Below are positions 9,402-17,341 of a DNA stretch of 35,242 nt, in pieces. The stretch is taken from positions 1 through 35,242 of the forward strand of contig DEYX01000260.1 in assembly GCA_002365025.1 (NCBI GenBank). The letters are read 5' to 3'. The position numbers and the translations under genes were made by a program. The notes under the pieces are model-generated. The model was not told the origin of the DNA. It worked only from the letters and a program-made list of their open reading frames with translations, and ran no database searches. This stretch comes from Hungatella sp. UBA3147 (GTDB taxonomy: Bacteria > Bacillota > Clostridia > Lachnospirales > Lachnospiraceae). The stretch's first letter is position 1; each line of letters opens with the position of its first letter.

Positions 9402-10634
9402 TTATCTCATATAAGTTTTTTTGTTTTCATCAATCCGCTCTAAGTCAAAATAATCCACCGTTTTAAGGGAGAGATCCTTTTTCGTCAGGGAACGGTTCAC
9501 CAGCCTTGAAACTACGCTGTAAAACACTGCAAAGGTCGGCACTGCAATGATCATTCCCACAAAACCAAACAGTCCGCCAAAAAGCAGGATGGAAAACAGC
9601 ACCCAAAAGCTGGGAAGACCCGTGGATTGTCCCAATATTTTCGGACCCAGGATATTTCCGTCAAACTGCTGAAGCAAAAGAATAAATATCAGGAAATACA
9701 GACACTTAACAGGGCTGACCAGCAGAATTAAAAATGCACTGGGAATGGCTCCGATAAACGGACCGAAAAAGGGAATCACATTGGTTACGCCCACAATCAC
9801 GCTTACTAACAGTGTGTAAGGCATATTCATAGCGTTCAAAAGGAAAAAACACATAATCCCGATAATCAGGGAATCTAAAATCTTTCCCGTTATGAAACCG
9901 CCAAACACCCGGTGAACAAAACGGATTTCATCGATTGCCTGATTAGCCGTTTTAATAGGAAATATACTGTAAATGATCTTTTTGCCCTGAGCAGAAAGCG
10001 TTCCCTTTATGTTCAGGAGATAGACCATTACGATTACACCGATCAGTATATTCTTTAGAACCAGTACCACGCTTAGCAGTCCGCTGGAAAGGCTGCCGAT
10101 CAACATGGACATGTTGGGGACCAGGTCAGAGGTCATCCAGTTTTGCAACTGGCCTGTCAGCCGGTCATATATGGGAATGACCGCCCGTTCCACAGAAGGA
10201 TTATCCTCAAGCATCTTCTGAAGCCACAGAGCCAGATCATTCATATTCTCGCCCAGTGATTCCTGGAGTCCCATGACACTTGTATAAATCTGGGGGATGA
10301 TCATCCAGAAAAGTCCGATTACTATCACAAACAGAAAAATTAAGCTGACCACAGTTGCCGCGGCCCGGGAAATGGACTTTATCCCATTCTTATTTTTCCA
10401 TCTGGAAGAAAGCAGGCGTACCGTAATGTCTCTGGACTTGTTATATACCGGCAGTAAAAGATATGCGAGGACTGTCCCGTAAATGACAGGCATAAGAATC
10501 CCCACAATTATTTTTACCGTACCCTTCACACCCTGGAATCTGGAAAGAAAAAAGGCAAAGGTTATGCTCAAGGCAATAACGGAAAGTGCTGTGACTCCCC
10601 AGCATAAATAATTCCGAAATTTTGTCTCTTTCAT
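9402..10634 (-). CDS. AI-2E family transporter (UPF0118)
   Basis: A 410 aa polytopic membrane protein of the AI-2E transporter family (PF01594). Hydrophobic segments lie near residues 10-30, 38-60, 92-113 and 175-200, and a dense set between 245 and 375. The C-terminal half has the conserved pattern GGFITGKILDSLIIG, VTNVIPFFGPFIGAIPS and DGNILGPKILGQSTGLPSFWV. Family members have been linked to autoinducer export, sodium/proton exchange or cell-wall stress, so the substrate stays open. AGGAG lies seven bases before the ATG. The spoIID-like gene starts only nine bases after its stop, so the two are almost surely one transcript. Confidence 0.9.
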   Translation of the reverse strand: MKETKFRNYLCWGVTALSVIALSITFAFFLSRFQGVKGTVKIIVGILMPVIYGTVLAYLLLPVYNKSRDITVRLLSSRWKNKNGIKSISRAAATVVSLIFLFVIVIGLFWMIIPQIYTSVMGLQESLGENMNDLALWLQKMLEDNPSVERAVIPIYDRLTGQLQNWMTSDLVPNMSMLIGSLSSGLLSVVLVLKNILIGVIVMVYLLNIKGTLSAQGKKIIYSIFPIKTANQAIDEIRFVHRVFGGFITGKILDSLIIGIMCFFLLNAMNMPYTLLVSVIVGVTNVIPFFGPFIGAIPSAFLILLVSPVKCLYFLIFILLLQQFDGNILGPKILGQSTGLPSFWVLFSILLFGGLFGFVGMIIAVPTFAVFYSVVSRLVNRSLTKKDLSLKTVDYFDLERIDENKKTYMR

Positions 10635-10699
10635 AAAAATTCTCCTAAGTTTTTAAGATTGACTAATGTCTATCCTATACTCTACCATACTTTTACATA

Positions 10700-10730
10700 A
10701 AATTAAAGCAGCGATTTCTCGCTGCTTTTT
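10700..10730 (-). terminator. terminator following the 6S RNA
   Basis: A nine-base stem (AAAGCAGCG / CGCTGCTTT) with a six-base loop. Read on the minus strand it ends in TTTAATTTT, just after the 3' arm of the putative 6S RNA. It would separate that RNA from the AI-2E gene. The plus-strand T-run is also good, so it may work both ways. Confidence 0.75.
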
Positions 10731-10732
10731 TC

Positions 10733-10933
10733 TTTGGTAACCCCAAAATGCCGGTTCTTACTTATTGACGCCTAGCCTTGCTAGGTGGGCAACCTCACTC
10801 AAGTTTCTGCCTTCCACTGCAAACGGAGGCTTGACATCCACCTGAAAATATCGGAATCCCATGAGTCATAATGTAGGTTCAAAAAAGGTAAGAGTGTCGC
10901 ACATTTCAGGAATTACCTTCCCATGTTTTCTAT
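10733..10933 (-). ncRNA. ssrS: probable 6S RNA (SsrS)
   Basis: A roughly 190-200 base non-coding transcript predicted from its promoter, terminator and fold. The 5' segment GGTAATTCC (10917-10909) pairs over nine positions, two of them G-U, with GGGGTTACC at the 3' end (10744-10736). The closing stem continues with AAATGT/GCATTT and CTTAC/GTAAG. A large unpaired region follows, its 3' strand holding a small CCTAGC/GCTAGG hairpin, and then a long apical arm (AGGTGG/CCACCT, TCAAG/CTTGA, a GCCT..CC/GG..AGGC tip). This closing stem, open bubble, apical stem layout mimics an open promoter and defines 6S RNA, which binds sigma-A RNA polymerase in stationary phase. No reading frame of note is present. 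A covariance search was not possible. Confidence 0.72.
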
Positions 10934-10939
10934 GGTCTT

Positions 10940-10968
10940 AGTATACACTACTTTGTTTTGTTTTTCAA
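10940..10968 (-). promoter_or_regulatory. sigma-A promoter for the 6S RNA
   Basis: TTGAAA (10968-10963) and TATACT (10945-10940) are separated by exactly 17 bases on the minus strand. Transcription should begin near 10933, a few bases before the closing stem of the predicted 6S RNA. Confidence 0.8.
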
Positions 10969-11006
10969 GTTCCTTTTCCTGTCAGTTTTGATTTTAATCT
11001 ATTGGA

Positions 11007-11270
11007 TCAGACAGCAATATGTTTGCTGCCAAGCAGTCTTCCATGCTCTACATACAGTTCCAGAAGTCTTAAAAGAGAGTCGCTGGTGTCTTCTTGAATG
11101 ATCAGTTCCAACCCTTCCGCAGTGGCCAAAGACAGCACAGAAAGCAACGATTTTGCGTTTACCGTTCTTTCTCCGCAGGCCAAATTTATTTTTTCTTTAC
11201 ACGCTCCCGCAATTGAGACAAATTCCAGGATGGACTCAACTCCCCAGAATCCGATCTCCACCTTTTTCAT
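11007..11270 (-). CDS. HPr-like domain protein lacking the active-site histidine
   Basis: An 87 aa protein the length of the phosphocarrier HPr. The segment GERTVNAKSLLSVLSLATAEGLELII matches the HPr block around the regulatory serine (S41 here, S46 in Bacillus subtilis HPr). Aligning without gaps puts G10 at the position of phosphorylated His15 and E12 at Arg17, so PEP-dependent phosphotransfer through histidine is not possible. It may be a regulatory relative akin to Crh, which also lacks that histidine and keeps the serine. AGGAGG lies ten bases before the ATG. It stands alone between a phosphatase gene and the 6S RNA. The family call is good; the function is unknown. Confidence 0.8.
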   Translation of the reverse strand: MKKVEIGFWGVESILEFVSIAGACKEKINLACGERTVNAKSLLSVLSLATAEGLELIIQEDTSDSLLRLLELYVEHGRLLGSKHIAV

Positions 11271-11317
11271 CTCTTGTATTCCTCCTGCTTAAAATGTTAG
11301 AGACCTAGTATAACATA

Positions 11318-11962
11318 CTATAATAGATTCTGCAAATCAAAAATTGTTTCTGCCAGAACATCCGCTCCGGCTTCTGTAAGTTCCTGCCTGCTTCCGTAAC
11401 CGTACAACACCCCTACCGATGCCATTCCGGTCTCTTTTGCCCCAAGAACATCATGCTTCCTGTCTCCGATCATCACTGTCTTGTCCAGATCGGTAATTCC
11501 GCATTCTTTTAAAACATAGCGGATCACATCTGCTTTTTTTACCCTGGTTTCATCCATGTTGGCACCTCCCATAAATAAAAAGCAGGAATCCAACTCAAAA
11601 TGTTTTAGGATCATCCGGACAAACACTTCCGGCTTAGAGGAAGCCACATAAAGCTTTTTCCCTGCCTTAAGAAGAGACTGCAGAACATCCAAAACTCCTT
11701 CATAGGCTTTATTTTCATACAGCCCTTTTTCCGAAAAATATTCCCGGTAAATATCAATGGCCTTTCTTGCCTGTTCTTCGCTAAAGCCATAATACTCCAT
11801 GAAGCTGTCCTTTAAAGGCGGCCCGATAAAGCAGCAAAGCTCATCTAAATTCTCTACTTCAATCCCAAAATGCCGGAGGCTATACTGGACAGACTTCGTT
11901 ATGCCCTCTTTGGGGTCCGTAAGGGTTCCATCTAAATCAAACAACAAATATTCTTTATTCAT
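11318..11962 (-). CDS. HAD-family hydrolase, phosphoglycolate phosphatase-like
   Basis: A 214 aa haloacid dehalogenase superfamily phosphatase. Motif I is FDLDGTLTD (nucleophile D9, acid D11), motif II is the VASSKPEVF serine, motif III is a lysine in VKKADVI and motif IV is GDRKHDVLGA. The helical cap inserted at about residues 15-85 places it in the Gph/PgmB-like subgroup (C1 cap), which dephosphorylates small phosphorylated metabolites such as 2-phosphoglycolate or sugar phosphates. AGGAGG precedes the ATG by four bases. The exact substrate cannot be told; nearby genes give no firm hint. Confidence 0.88.
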   Translation of the reverse strand: MNKEYLLFDLDGTLTDPKEGITKSVQYSLRHFGIEVENLDELCCFIGPPLKDSFMEYYGFSEEQARKAIDIYREYFSEKGLYENKAYEGVLDVLQSLLKAGKKLYVASSKPEVFVRMILKHFELDSCFLFMGGANMDETRVKKADVIRYVLKECGITDLDKTVMIGDRKHDVLGAKETGMASVGVLYGYGSRQELTEAGADVLAETIFDLQNLL

Positions 11963-12033
11963 GGTGCCTCCTGTATGGTGAAATTAAGAAAACACGCTTT
12001 GCGGGTTTTTCTTAGCTGCTGCGGTATCCGAGC

Positions 12034-12073
12034 AAAAACAGAGACGAAAAAGGAAAGCTCCTTTTTCGTCTCT
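12034..12073 (-). terminator. terminator downstream of pckA
   Basis: A 15-base perfect stem (AGAGACGAAAAAGGA / TCCTTTTTCGTCTCT) with a four-base loop, ten bases after the pckA stop, followed on the minus strand by GTTTTTG. It should isolate pckA from the downstream phosphatase gene. Confidence 0.85.
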
Positions 12074-12082
12074 ATGAAATTT

Positions 12083-13774
12083 TTACTTTAATTCATCAAC
12101 AATTTTCTGAAGAGCTGCCAAAGCATCATCCGGAAGCTTGTCATAACCTTCCTTAACTGTGGCGATATTGGAAACAAATTTCACCCTGTCTTCCATACGG
12201 GCCTTTAACTGCTCCGCATAAGTGGCATCATGAAGATCCGGAACAAATCCTTCCCACTCAAAGATTTCGATATCTGAGAAAGGTCCCCACTGTTTGAACT
12301 GGGCAGTCTTATCCACAATGGCTTCCAGGATGCCTAAGGTATCCTTTGGCTGAACCTTCTTGCCCATGAAATCACCGGTGTTGATAATATAGCAGTCTAC
12401 GTTCTTCTCTTCTACCAGTTTTTTAAATTTCTCATAGTCATTGGCCAGAGGATAGGTTCTGAATGGGTTGGCATAAGGCACAACCACCAGAGCATTGGGA
12501 TCAGCTCCCGGTGCCAGTCTTTCCGCTGTTGATCTCTTTGTTGCAAGAGTTGCACCCATAACAGATGCCAGGGAAGCGCCTTTTAATTTTACTACCGGCG
12601 GAATGGTAGGATCCTTCATGATCCAGAAAATCGCATTGACCGGTGCTTCGATCTTATCCACACGGTTAGGAGACCACAGTTTTGATTTTATGGCACGTCC
12701 GTTGCCGTTTCTGATATCCTCTGTTACCAGCTGGATCTTTCCGTCTTCGTCTAAGGTACAGGAACAGTTCTGGGCAGTTAAGAGATATTTATTATCTTCA
12801 CAGCCGGTCGGGTAATCCTGTGTTTTATCAAAGTATGTAGGTTCTATTGCCACAGATGAGCAGGTGTCGGTATTGATAATGAATGCATCGTCATGGAGAA
12901 CGGTAACATCATATTTTCCGCCATGTTTTGCATGGGTAATGGTGGATTTTCCTGAGCCAGACAAACCAAATACAGATGCAACATATTTGGAACCATCGGT
13001 TAAGTTGTATTCTTTCTGTCCGCCGTGGCAGGAAGCATATCCATTGCGGTTAGCAAGAGCCCATACCATAGTAAGGGTGCCTTTTTTGTGCTCTCCGAAG
13101 TATCTCATACCCAGAATTGCCGCACAGTTCTGGTCCGTATTAAAGTAACATAAACATTTTGGATCACTTAAACAGGACAGATCTACTCCAGGACGGTCGG
13201 AACCATTCCACTGAGGATCAGAGAAGATATAAATGTCTGCTTCTTTTCCATCGCCGACTGGTTTAGAAGCTTTATACATTTTCGCATACTCATCAGACAT
13301 ATACTGGAAGTTCAGCATCCAGTTATACAGAATATTTTCTTCGCCTTCCGGAATAAGGAGATGTGCCTTCACCATGAATTCAGGATCAAGTCCGGCATAA
13401 ACCTCTGCATGATACATTGTTTTCCAACGGGTTTCATAAACTGCGTCCATAACAACTTTATCAAGAGCGCCGCAATTTACACCAGGTTCTCCTGCGATTC
13501 TTCTTGCAGTCGCATAACGTCCGGTAATCGCACCATCATTAAATAAGAGAACCTTGGCATCTTTATCAAGGCCAAATTCCTCTCCCCTGTATACAGGCAT
13601 GTCCGTTACCACGGTTCCTGGTGAATTCTTCGCCAGTTCATATGCCTCTCTAAGTGTAGTAACCTTAATTACGTTGTTTCCATAAAACGGAGCTTCAATG
13701 ATCGAACGCGTAGTTGCAAAACCTGGTTGGCCTTTTCCAATTTCATTAATTGGATAATATGCTTTTGTTGACAT
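12083..13774 (-). CDS. pckA: phosphoenolpyruvate carboxykinase (ATP)
   Basis: A 563 aa ATP-type PEP carboxykinase, interconverting oxaloacetate + ATP and PEP + CO2 + ADP. In anaerobic Clostridia it often works toward oxaloacetate or links amino acid and sugar metabolism. The nucleotide site is clear: P-loop GLSGSGKST (270-278) and the HDDAFII acid motif (294-300). YFGEHKKGTLTMVWALANRNG and the RTYPLANDYEKF segment near the C-terminus are also ATP-PEPCK hallmarks. It is slightly longer than E. coli PckA (540 aa). AAAGGAGG lies eight bases before the ATG. It has its own promoter and terminator, so it is a single-gene unit. Confidence 0.96.
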   Translation of the reverse strand: MSTKAYYPINEIGKGQPGFATTRSIIEAPFYGNNVIKVTTLREAYELAKNSPGTVVTDMPVYRGEEFGLDKDAKVLLFNDGAITGRYATARRIAGEPGVNCGALDKVVMDAVYETRWKTMYHAEVYAGLDPEFMVKAHLLIPEGEENILYNWMLNFQYMSDEYAKMYKASKPVGDGKEADIYIFSDPQWNGSDRPGVDLSCLSDPKCLCYFNTDQNCAAILGMRYFGEHKKGTLTMVWALANRNGYASCHGGQKEYNLTDGSKYVASVFGLSGSGKSTITHAKHGGKYDVTVLHDDAFIINTDTCSSVAIEPTYFDKTQDYPTGCEDNKYLLTAQNCSCTLDEDGKIQLVTEDIRNGNGRAIKSKLWSPNRVDKIEAPVNAIFWIMKDPTIPPVVKLKGASLASVMGATLATKRSTAERLAPGADPNALVVVPYANPFRTYPLANDYEKFKKLVEEKNVDCYIINTGDFMGKKVQPKDTLGILEAIVDKTAQFKQWGPFSDIEIFEWEGFVPDLHDATYAEQLKARMEDRVKFVSNIATVKEGYDKLPDDALAALQKIVDELK

Positions 13775-13812
13775 AGAAAATTCCTCCTTTTATAAAATCC
13801 AAATTTGTCACT

Positions 13813-13841
13813 ATTATCTCACTTTGTTAAGAAAAAGTCAA
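13813..13841 (-). promoter_or_regulatory. promoter of pckA
   Basis: TTGACT (13841-13836) and GATAAT (13818-13813) are spaced by 17 bases. The predicted start, near 13806, leaves a leader of about 32 bases with no attenuator. Confidence 0.75.
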
Positions 13842-13928
13842 TGATTTTCATTGCAATTTTCCCAAATAATGGATATATTATATATATATTATGCATTTTG
13901 TGTACAATAAGCAAAAGAAAGGATAATT

Positions 13929-14894
13929 ATGATTCATATTTCAAAAGATGGTACAGGAGATTTTAAAAGCATTGGAGAGGCACTTCGTTCTCTTCCATCT
14001 GATCATACGAAGGAACAGGTCCTCTACATACACAAGGGATTTTATGAAGAGCAGATTACCGTAACGGTTCCTCACGTAACTTTTGTTGGGGAAGATGCAG
14101 AAAGCACCATTCTCTCTTACGGCCTTTATGCCCGTATGACCATGGAGGATGGGATGAAGCGCGGCACCTTCCGCACTTATTCCTGCCTGATTGATACCCA
14201 TGACTTTACCGCTAAGAATCTTACATTTGAAAACAGCGCGGGAATTGGTACCGATGTTGGACAGGCGTTGGCCCTTTATGCTGATGGAGACCGGTTGTTC
14301 TTTGAAAACTGCCGTTTCTTAGGAAATCAGGATACTCTTTTTACAGGCCCCCTTCCTCCAAAGGAAATCGAACCCAATGGTTTTATCGGACCGAAGCAGC
14401 ATTCCCCCCGGATCAACGGACGGCACTATTATAAAAACTGTTACTTAGAAGGGGATATCGACTTTATTTTCGGCAGCGCGACCGCTTATTTTGAGGGCTG
14501 TACCTTCTTTTCCAAATATACGGGAATGGGGATCAGCAGCTATGTAACTGCCGCCTCCACTCCAAAGGGACAGGAATATGGCTATGTTATGGAAAATTGC
14601 CGCTTTGAAAGCAACTGCCCCGCTGACAACGCTTACCTTGGACGTCCATGGAGAGAGTACGGGAAAACCGTGCTGATCAACTGCTTTCTGGATGACCATA
14701 TCTGCAAAGAAGGCTGGCATGACTGGAACAAAGAAGCTGCCCATGAGCATACCTTCTACGGCGAATACGGCAGTTACGGCCCTGGTGCCGTGATGGAAAA
14801 ACGACCGGACTGGATTCACCGGCTGACAGAAACTGATCTTAAAAGATTCTCAAAAAAAGCAGTTCTGTCCGATTCGGACAACTGGAATCCATAA
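13929..14894 (+). CDS. pectinesterase (carbohydrate esterase family 8), cytoplasmic form
   Basis: A 321 aa right-handed beta-helix pectin methylesterase, removing methyl esters from galacturonate chains. The CE8 motifs are present in order: GQALALYADGD (Q112), GNQDTLF (Q134, catalytic D135), DIDFIFG (nucleophile D178) and LGRPW (R239, W241). The protein starts MIHISKDGTGDFKSI, directly at the first beta-helix strand, with no signal peptide, so it should act inside the cell on imported methylated oligogalacturonides. AAAGGA lies seven bases before the ATG. It is divergent from pckA and has a good terminator. No other pectin gene is next to it. Confidence 0.93.
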   Translation: MIHISKDGTGDFKSIGEALRSLPSDHTKEQVLYIHKGFYEEQITVTVPHVTFVGEDAESTILSYGLYARMTMEDGMKRGTFRTYSCLIDTHDFTAKNLTFENSAGIGTDVGQALALYADGDRLFFENCRFLGNQDTLFTGPLPPKEIEPNGFIGPKQHSPRINGRHYYKNCYLEGDIDFIFGSATAYFEGCTFFSKYTGMGISSYVTAASTPKGQEYGYVMENCRFESNCPADNAYLGRPWREYGKTVLINCFLDDHICKEGWHDWNKEAAHEHTFYGEYGSYGPGAVMEKRPDWIHRLTETDLKRFSKKAVLSDSDNWNP

Positions 14895-14898
14895 AACG

Positions 14899-14946
14899 AA
14901 AACGGGAGCTGATCCCTTGTAAAAAGGATCGGATCCCGTTTTTAAA
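14899..14946. terminator. shared terminator between the pectinesterase and YhcH genes
   Basis: AACGGGA ... TCCCGTT with an inner GATCC/GGATC stem, followed by TTTTTAAA on plus and by TTTTCGTTTT on minus. It lies between two convergent stop codons and can end transcription from both sides. Confidence 0.85.
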
Positions 14947-15411
14947 TTAGTTTTCTTTGATCTTAACAATCACTTTTTTAATCAAAGCCGGTTCACCTGC
15001 AGCTGCTTTTGGCTTATGACCATCCCAAGGATTGAAAATCATATATTCTCCAGCTTTTACTACTACTTTTAAGCCTGGATTCTCATTGTCGTAAAATACA
15101 ACATCTTTTTCTTCGTTATAAGGTACCTTTTCATTCAGTTCATCGATCCGTGCATATGTCATGGTTTCAGAACCGGATATCATATATTGAATATCTGTGT
15201 AATTATGGTGAGCTTCGTACTTGGCTTCCTCCCAAGGAACCGTTGTATACTCTGTTACATTCGCAAAAACATTCTTGCCGTCAATCTCATATTTGCCTGG
15301 CGCCAGGCTCTCTAAATCAGTGTTCTTAAGAAAATCAACTGCCTTTTCGTATCTTCCGTCCACTCCAAGGCCTCTGTAAAAATCAAGGTTTTTTGCTGAA
15401 TCAAAAATCAT
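14947..15411 (-). CDS. YhcH/YjgK/YiaL family protein
   Basis: A 154 aa single-domain cupin-like protein of the YhcH/YjgK/YiaL family (DUF386, also annotated as beta-galactosidase subunit beta). The metal-site residues sit in YEAHHNYTDIQYMISG (H68/H69, D73) and NPWDGHKPKAA (H132). Members occur in sialic acid, gulonate and other sugar catabolic operons and may act as sugar anomerases or isomerases; the substrate here is not evident. AAGGAG lies nine bases before the ATG. It faces the pectinesterase tail to tail, which hints at acidic sugar metabolism but does not prove it. Confidence 0.9.
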   Translation of the reverse strand: MIFDSAKNLDFYRGLGVDGRYEKAVDFLKNTDLESLAPGKYEIDGKNVFANVTEYTTVPWEEAKYEAHHNYTDIQYMISGSETMTYARIDELNEKVPYNEEKDVVFYDNENPGLKVVVKAGEYMIFNPWDGHKPKAAAGEPALIKKVIVKIKEN

Positions 15412-15515
15412 AATCCTACTCTCCTTTTATGTATCGTCTAGTTTGGCCGCAGATTCAAGGGTTACCTGCTATGCACATATAGTATACACCTAAAGCAGAA
15501 TATTCTACAATGTTT

Positions 15516-16415
15516 TTATTTAAAAAATTCATGGCCGCCATGCTGAAACAGATAAGTCAGATGGGAATCAAACCAGCTGATAGCACCTCTTCTGGAGCCT
15601 CCCCGATTCATAAAATACAGGGCTCCGTTGGAATAATCCTCTCCTGCAAGCGCACGGTCAACACATTGTTTCGTATCATCTGTCACATTTACGGAATTAA
15701 TACTGCCGTTTGATACCGGTGAAAACTGGGAGGGTTCATAAACGACTCCTTTCACCGTGTCGGGAAACTTTCCGCTCTTTACGCGGTTAATAATTACATT
15801 GGCCACAAGGATCTTACCCTTGTCATCGCAAATACCGGCTTCCGCCTGCACGATCTTTAACAAGACCTGATAGTCGTCCTGAGTCACCGACGTTGAATGG
15901 GCGGCCTTTTCTTTCTCTGCTTTCTTTGCTGCCTCTTCTGCCGCTTTCTTTGCTTCTGCCGCTTTTTTAGCTGCTTCTTCTGCCTGCCGTTTAGCCTCTT
16001 CTTCCATGGCGATTTTCGTATTGATTCGCTCAATCTCTGCCTTGGACTCCTCCGCCTGTTCCTGTTTCTGGATCACATCTCTCTCCAGGAAATCACCGGC
16101 CAGCTGTTGAGCCTGCATTCTGACTTCCGTAAGTTTTATTTGGGCTTTTTCCTGGGTAACGGTTTCTTCTTTTACTGTTTCATCTTTCACATCTTCTTTA
16201 TCCGGAGAGTCTTCTGACTCCGGCGTTTCCGCAAATGCTGTTAAAGCATTTCTGCCGCCGCTTCCAAATCCTGCTGAGGTAAACGCCACAACAGTAATAA
16301 TTGCCGCACCCGCCATAAAAACTGCGGAAGAACGATACATCCGCTTTGTGACCTTAAAGGACATCCCTCTGAAAAATTGACAAATCTGCTGAAGGATAGA
16401 GCGTAGTGTAAGCAT
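15516..16415 (-). CDS. SleB-type cell wall hydrolase with membrane anchor and coiled coil
   Basis: A 299 aa protein starting MLTLRSILQQ (GAGGTG a few bases upstream). The open frame extends to 16520, but that part contains the promoter, so the later start is firm. Residues 28-48 are a hydrophobic anchor, followed by an acidic stretch and an alanine/lysine/glutamate-rich coiled coil (about 100-185, repeats of the EEAAKKAAEAKK type). The last 110 residues are the SleB catalytic domain (Hydrolase_2): IVQAEAGICDDKGKILVANVIINRV with the likely catalytic glutamate, then FSPVSNGSI and GALYFMNRGG. SleB enzymes are lytic transglycosylases acting on spore cortex; the coiled-coil form is common in Clostridia and may act on vegetative wall. 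Confidence 0.9.
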   Translation of the reverse strand: MLTLRSILQQICQFFRGMSFKVTKRMYRSSAVFMAGAAIITVVAFTSAGFGSGGRNALTAFAETPESEDSPDKEDVKDETVKEETVTQEKAQIKLTEVRMQAQQLAGDFLERDVIQKQEQAEESKAEIERINTKIAMEEEAKRQAEEAAKKAAEAKKAAEEAAKKAEKEKAAHSTSVTQDDYQVLLKIVQAEAGICDDKGKILVANVIINRVKSGKFPDTVKGVVYEPSQFSPVSNGSINSVNVTDDTKQCVDRALAGEDYSNGALYFMNRGGSRRGAISWFDSHLTYLFQHGGHEFFK

Positions 16416-16724
16416 ATATACACCTCTTTCTCTTATATCACTTGCTTGGGCTGGGTTACATTCCACAGCCGTTTCCTGGTGACGTCCGTAATTATAGAAG
16501 AAGCCTGCCAAAAAAGTCAATGGCCATTTAACATTTTTGTGATATTTTAATCTCTAAATTTTCAACTCCTTTTTTCATTTGTATATTATGCACTATTTAA
16601 GCCTATGTACTGCCCTGATTTTTATGCTATTATTGCAACCACATTTTACAATAGTGTTACATTTATGTTAATTATTCAACTTCGCCCGTATGACTCGTCC
16701 ACAGCATTTCTTGTGTTATGTAAA
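16416..16724. other. 309-base intergenic stretch with the sleB-like promoter
   Basis: The segment between the SleB-type gene and the YbaK gene. It holds the SleB promoter at 16491-16520. The rest is AT-rich, with no convincing ORF, RNA fold or terminator behind the YbaK gene. Confidence 0.6.
16491..16520 (-). promoter_or_regulatory. promoter of the SleB-type hydrolase gene
   Basis: TTGACT (16520-16515) and a perfect TATAAT (16496-16491) are spaced 18 bases apart on minus. The predicted start near 16484 leaves a 69-base leader and rules out the upstream in-frame start at 16520. Confidence 0.8.
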
Positions 16725-17198
16725 CTAAATATGAGTAAGAGGGGCAAAACTGCCCTTTACAAACGCAACAAGGGCCTGGGGAGAAATGACGATTTGCTGT
16801 CCTCTTAAGCCTCCGCTTACGACAATTTCCTCATAAGAACGGGCTGTTTCTTCGACAAATGTAGGAAATTGTTTTTTCATGCCGACAGGAGAACAGCCTC
16901 CGCGTATATATCCTGTGATTCCCTGCAAATCCTTCATAGGAATCATCTCTACCTTCTTATCTCCGGCAGCCTTCGCCACTTTTTTTAAATCCAGTTCCCC
17001 ATCAACCGGAATGCAGCAGACCAAATATCCTATTTTTTCTCCTTTTAATACAAGAGTTTTAAATACGCTCCCATGATCCGCCCCCATCATATCCGCTGCA
17101 TGGCTGCCGGATAGGTCCTGCTCATCCACTTCATATTCCCTGGTGGTATACTCAACCTTTGCCTTGTCAAGCATTCTCATTGCATTTGTCTTTACCAT
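16725..17198 (-). CDS. ybaK: Cys-tRNA(Pro)/Cys-tRNA(Cys) deacylase YbaK
   Basis: A 157 aa YbaK/EbsC-type trans-editing enzyme that hydrolyses Cys-tRNA(Pro) formed by prolyl-tRNA synthetase error. The family pattern is clear: HAADMMGADHGSVFKTLVLKG, a conserved lysine there, and YIRGGCSPVGMKKQFPTFV near the C-terminus, which forms the glycine-rich substrate loop. The ATG at 17198 is nine bases after AAGGAG; the frame continues to a TTG that overlaps this site and is rejected. It sits downstream of leuCD but behind that operon's terminator, so it is probably separate. Confidence 0.92.
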   Translation of the reverse strand: MVKTNAMRMLDKAKVEYTTREYEVDEQDLSGSHAADMMGADHGSVFKTLVLKGEKIGYLVCCIPVDGELDLKKVAKAAGDKKVEMIPMKDLQGITGYIRGGCSPVGMKKQFPTFVEETARSYEEIVVSGGLRGQQIVISPQALVAFVKGSFAPLTHI

Positions 17199-17272
17199 AT
17201 AGATCAACTCCTTGAATTTTTTCTAATTATAATACGCATTTCTTTTATTGGCAATGCCAGAATCCCCCACAG

Positions 17273-17319
17273 CAAAAAAGGTCCGCAACTGTCAAATACA
17301 ATTCCTGACAGTTACGGAC
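17273..17319 (-). terminator. terminator of the leuC-leuD operon
   Basis: A 14-base stem (GTCCGTAACTGTCA / TGACAGTTGCGGAC, one G-T pair) with an 11-base loop, then CTTTTTT on minus. It begins about 22 bases after the leuD stop. Confidence 0.88.
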
Positions 17320-17341
17320 TTATTTTCCATGGAAAAACAAG

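Noticed and set aside
13861..13910. TA-rich repeat (TATATATATATT) before the pectinesterase as an operator
   Set aside because: Simple AT-rich sequence without a clear inverted repeat; a TACAAT -10 follows but no -35 at the right distance, so I could not define a promoter.
14445..14819. Open frame of 124 codons antisense to the pectinesterase
   Set aside because: No ribosome site or recognisable domain; the plus-strand gene has all its catalytic motifs.
15897..16080. Repetitive alanine/lysine coding as a nucleotide repeat element
   Set aside because: It encodes the coiled coil of the SleB-type protein; the repeats are at protein level and imperfect in DNA.
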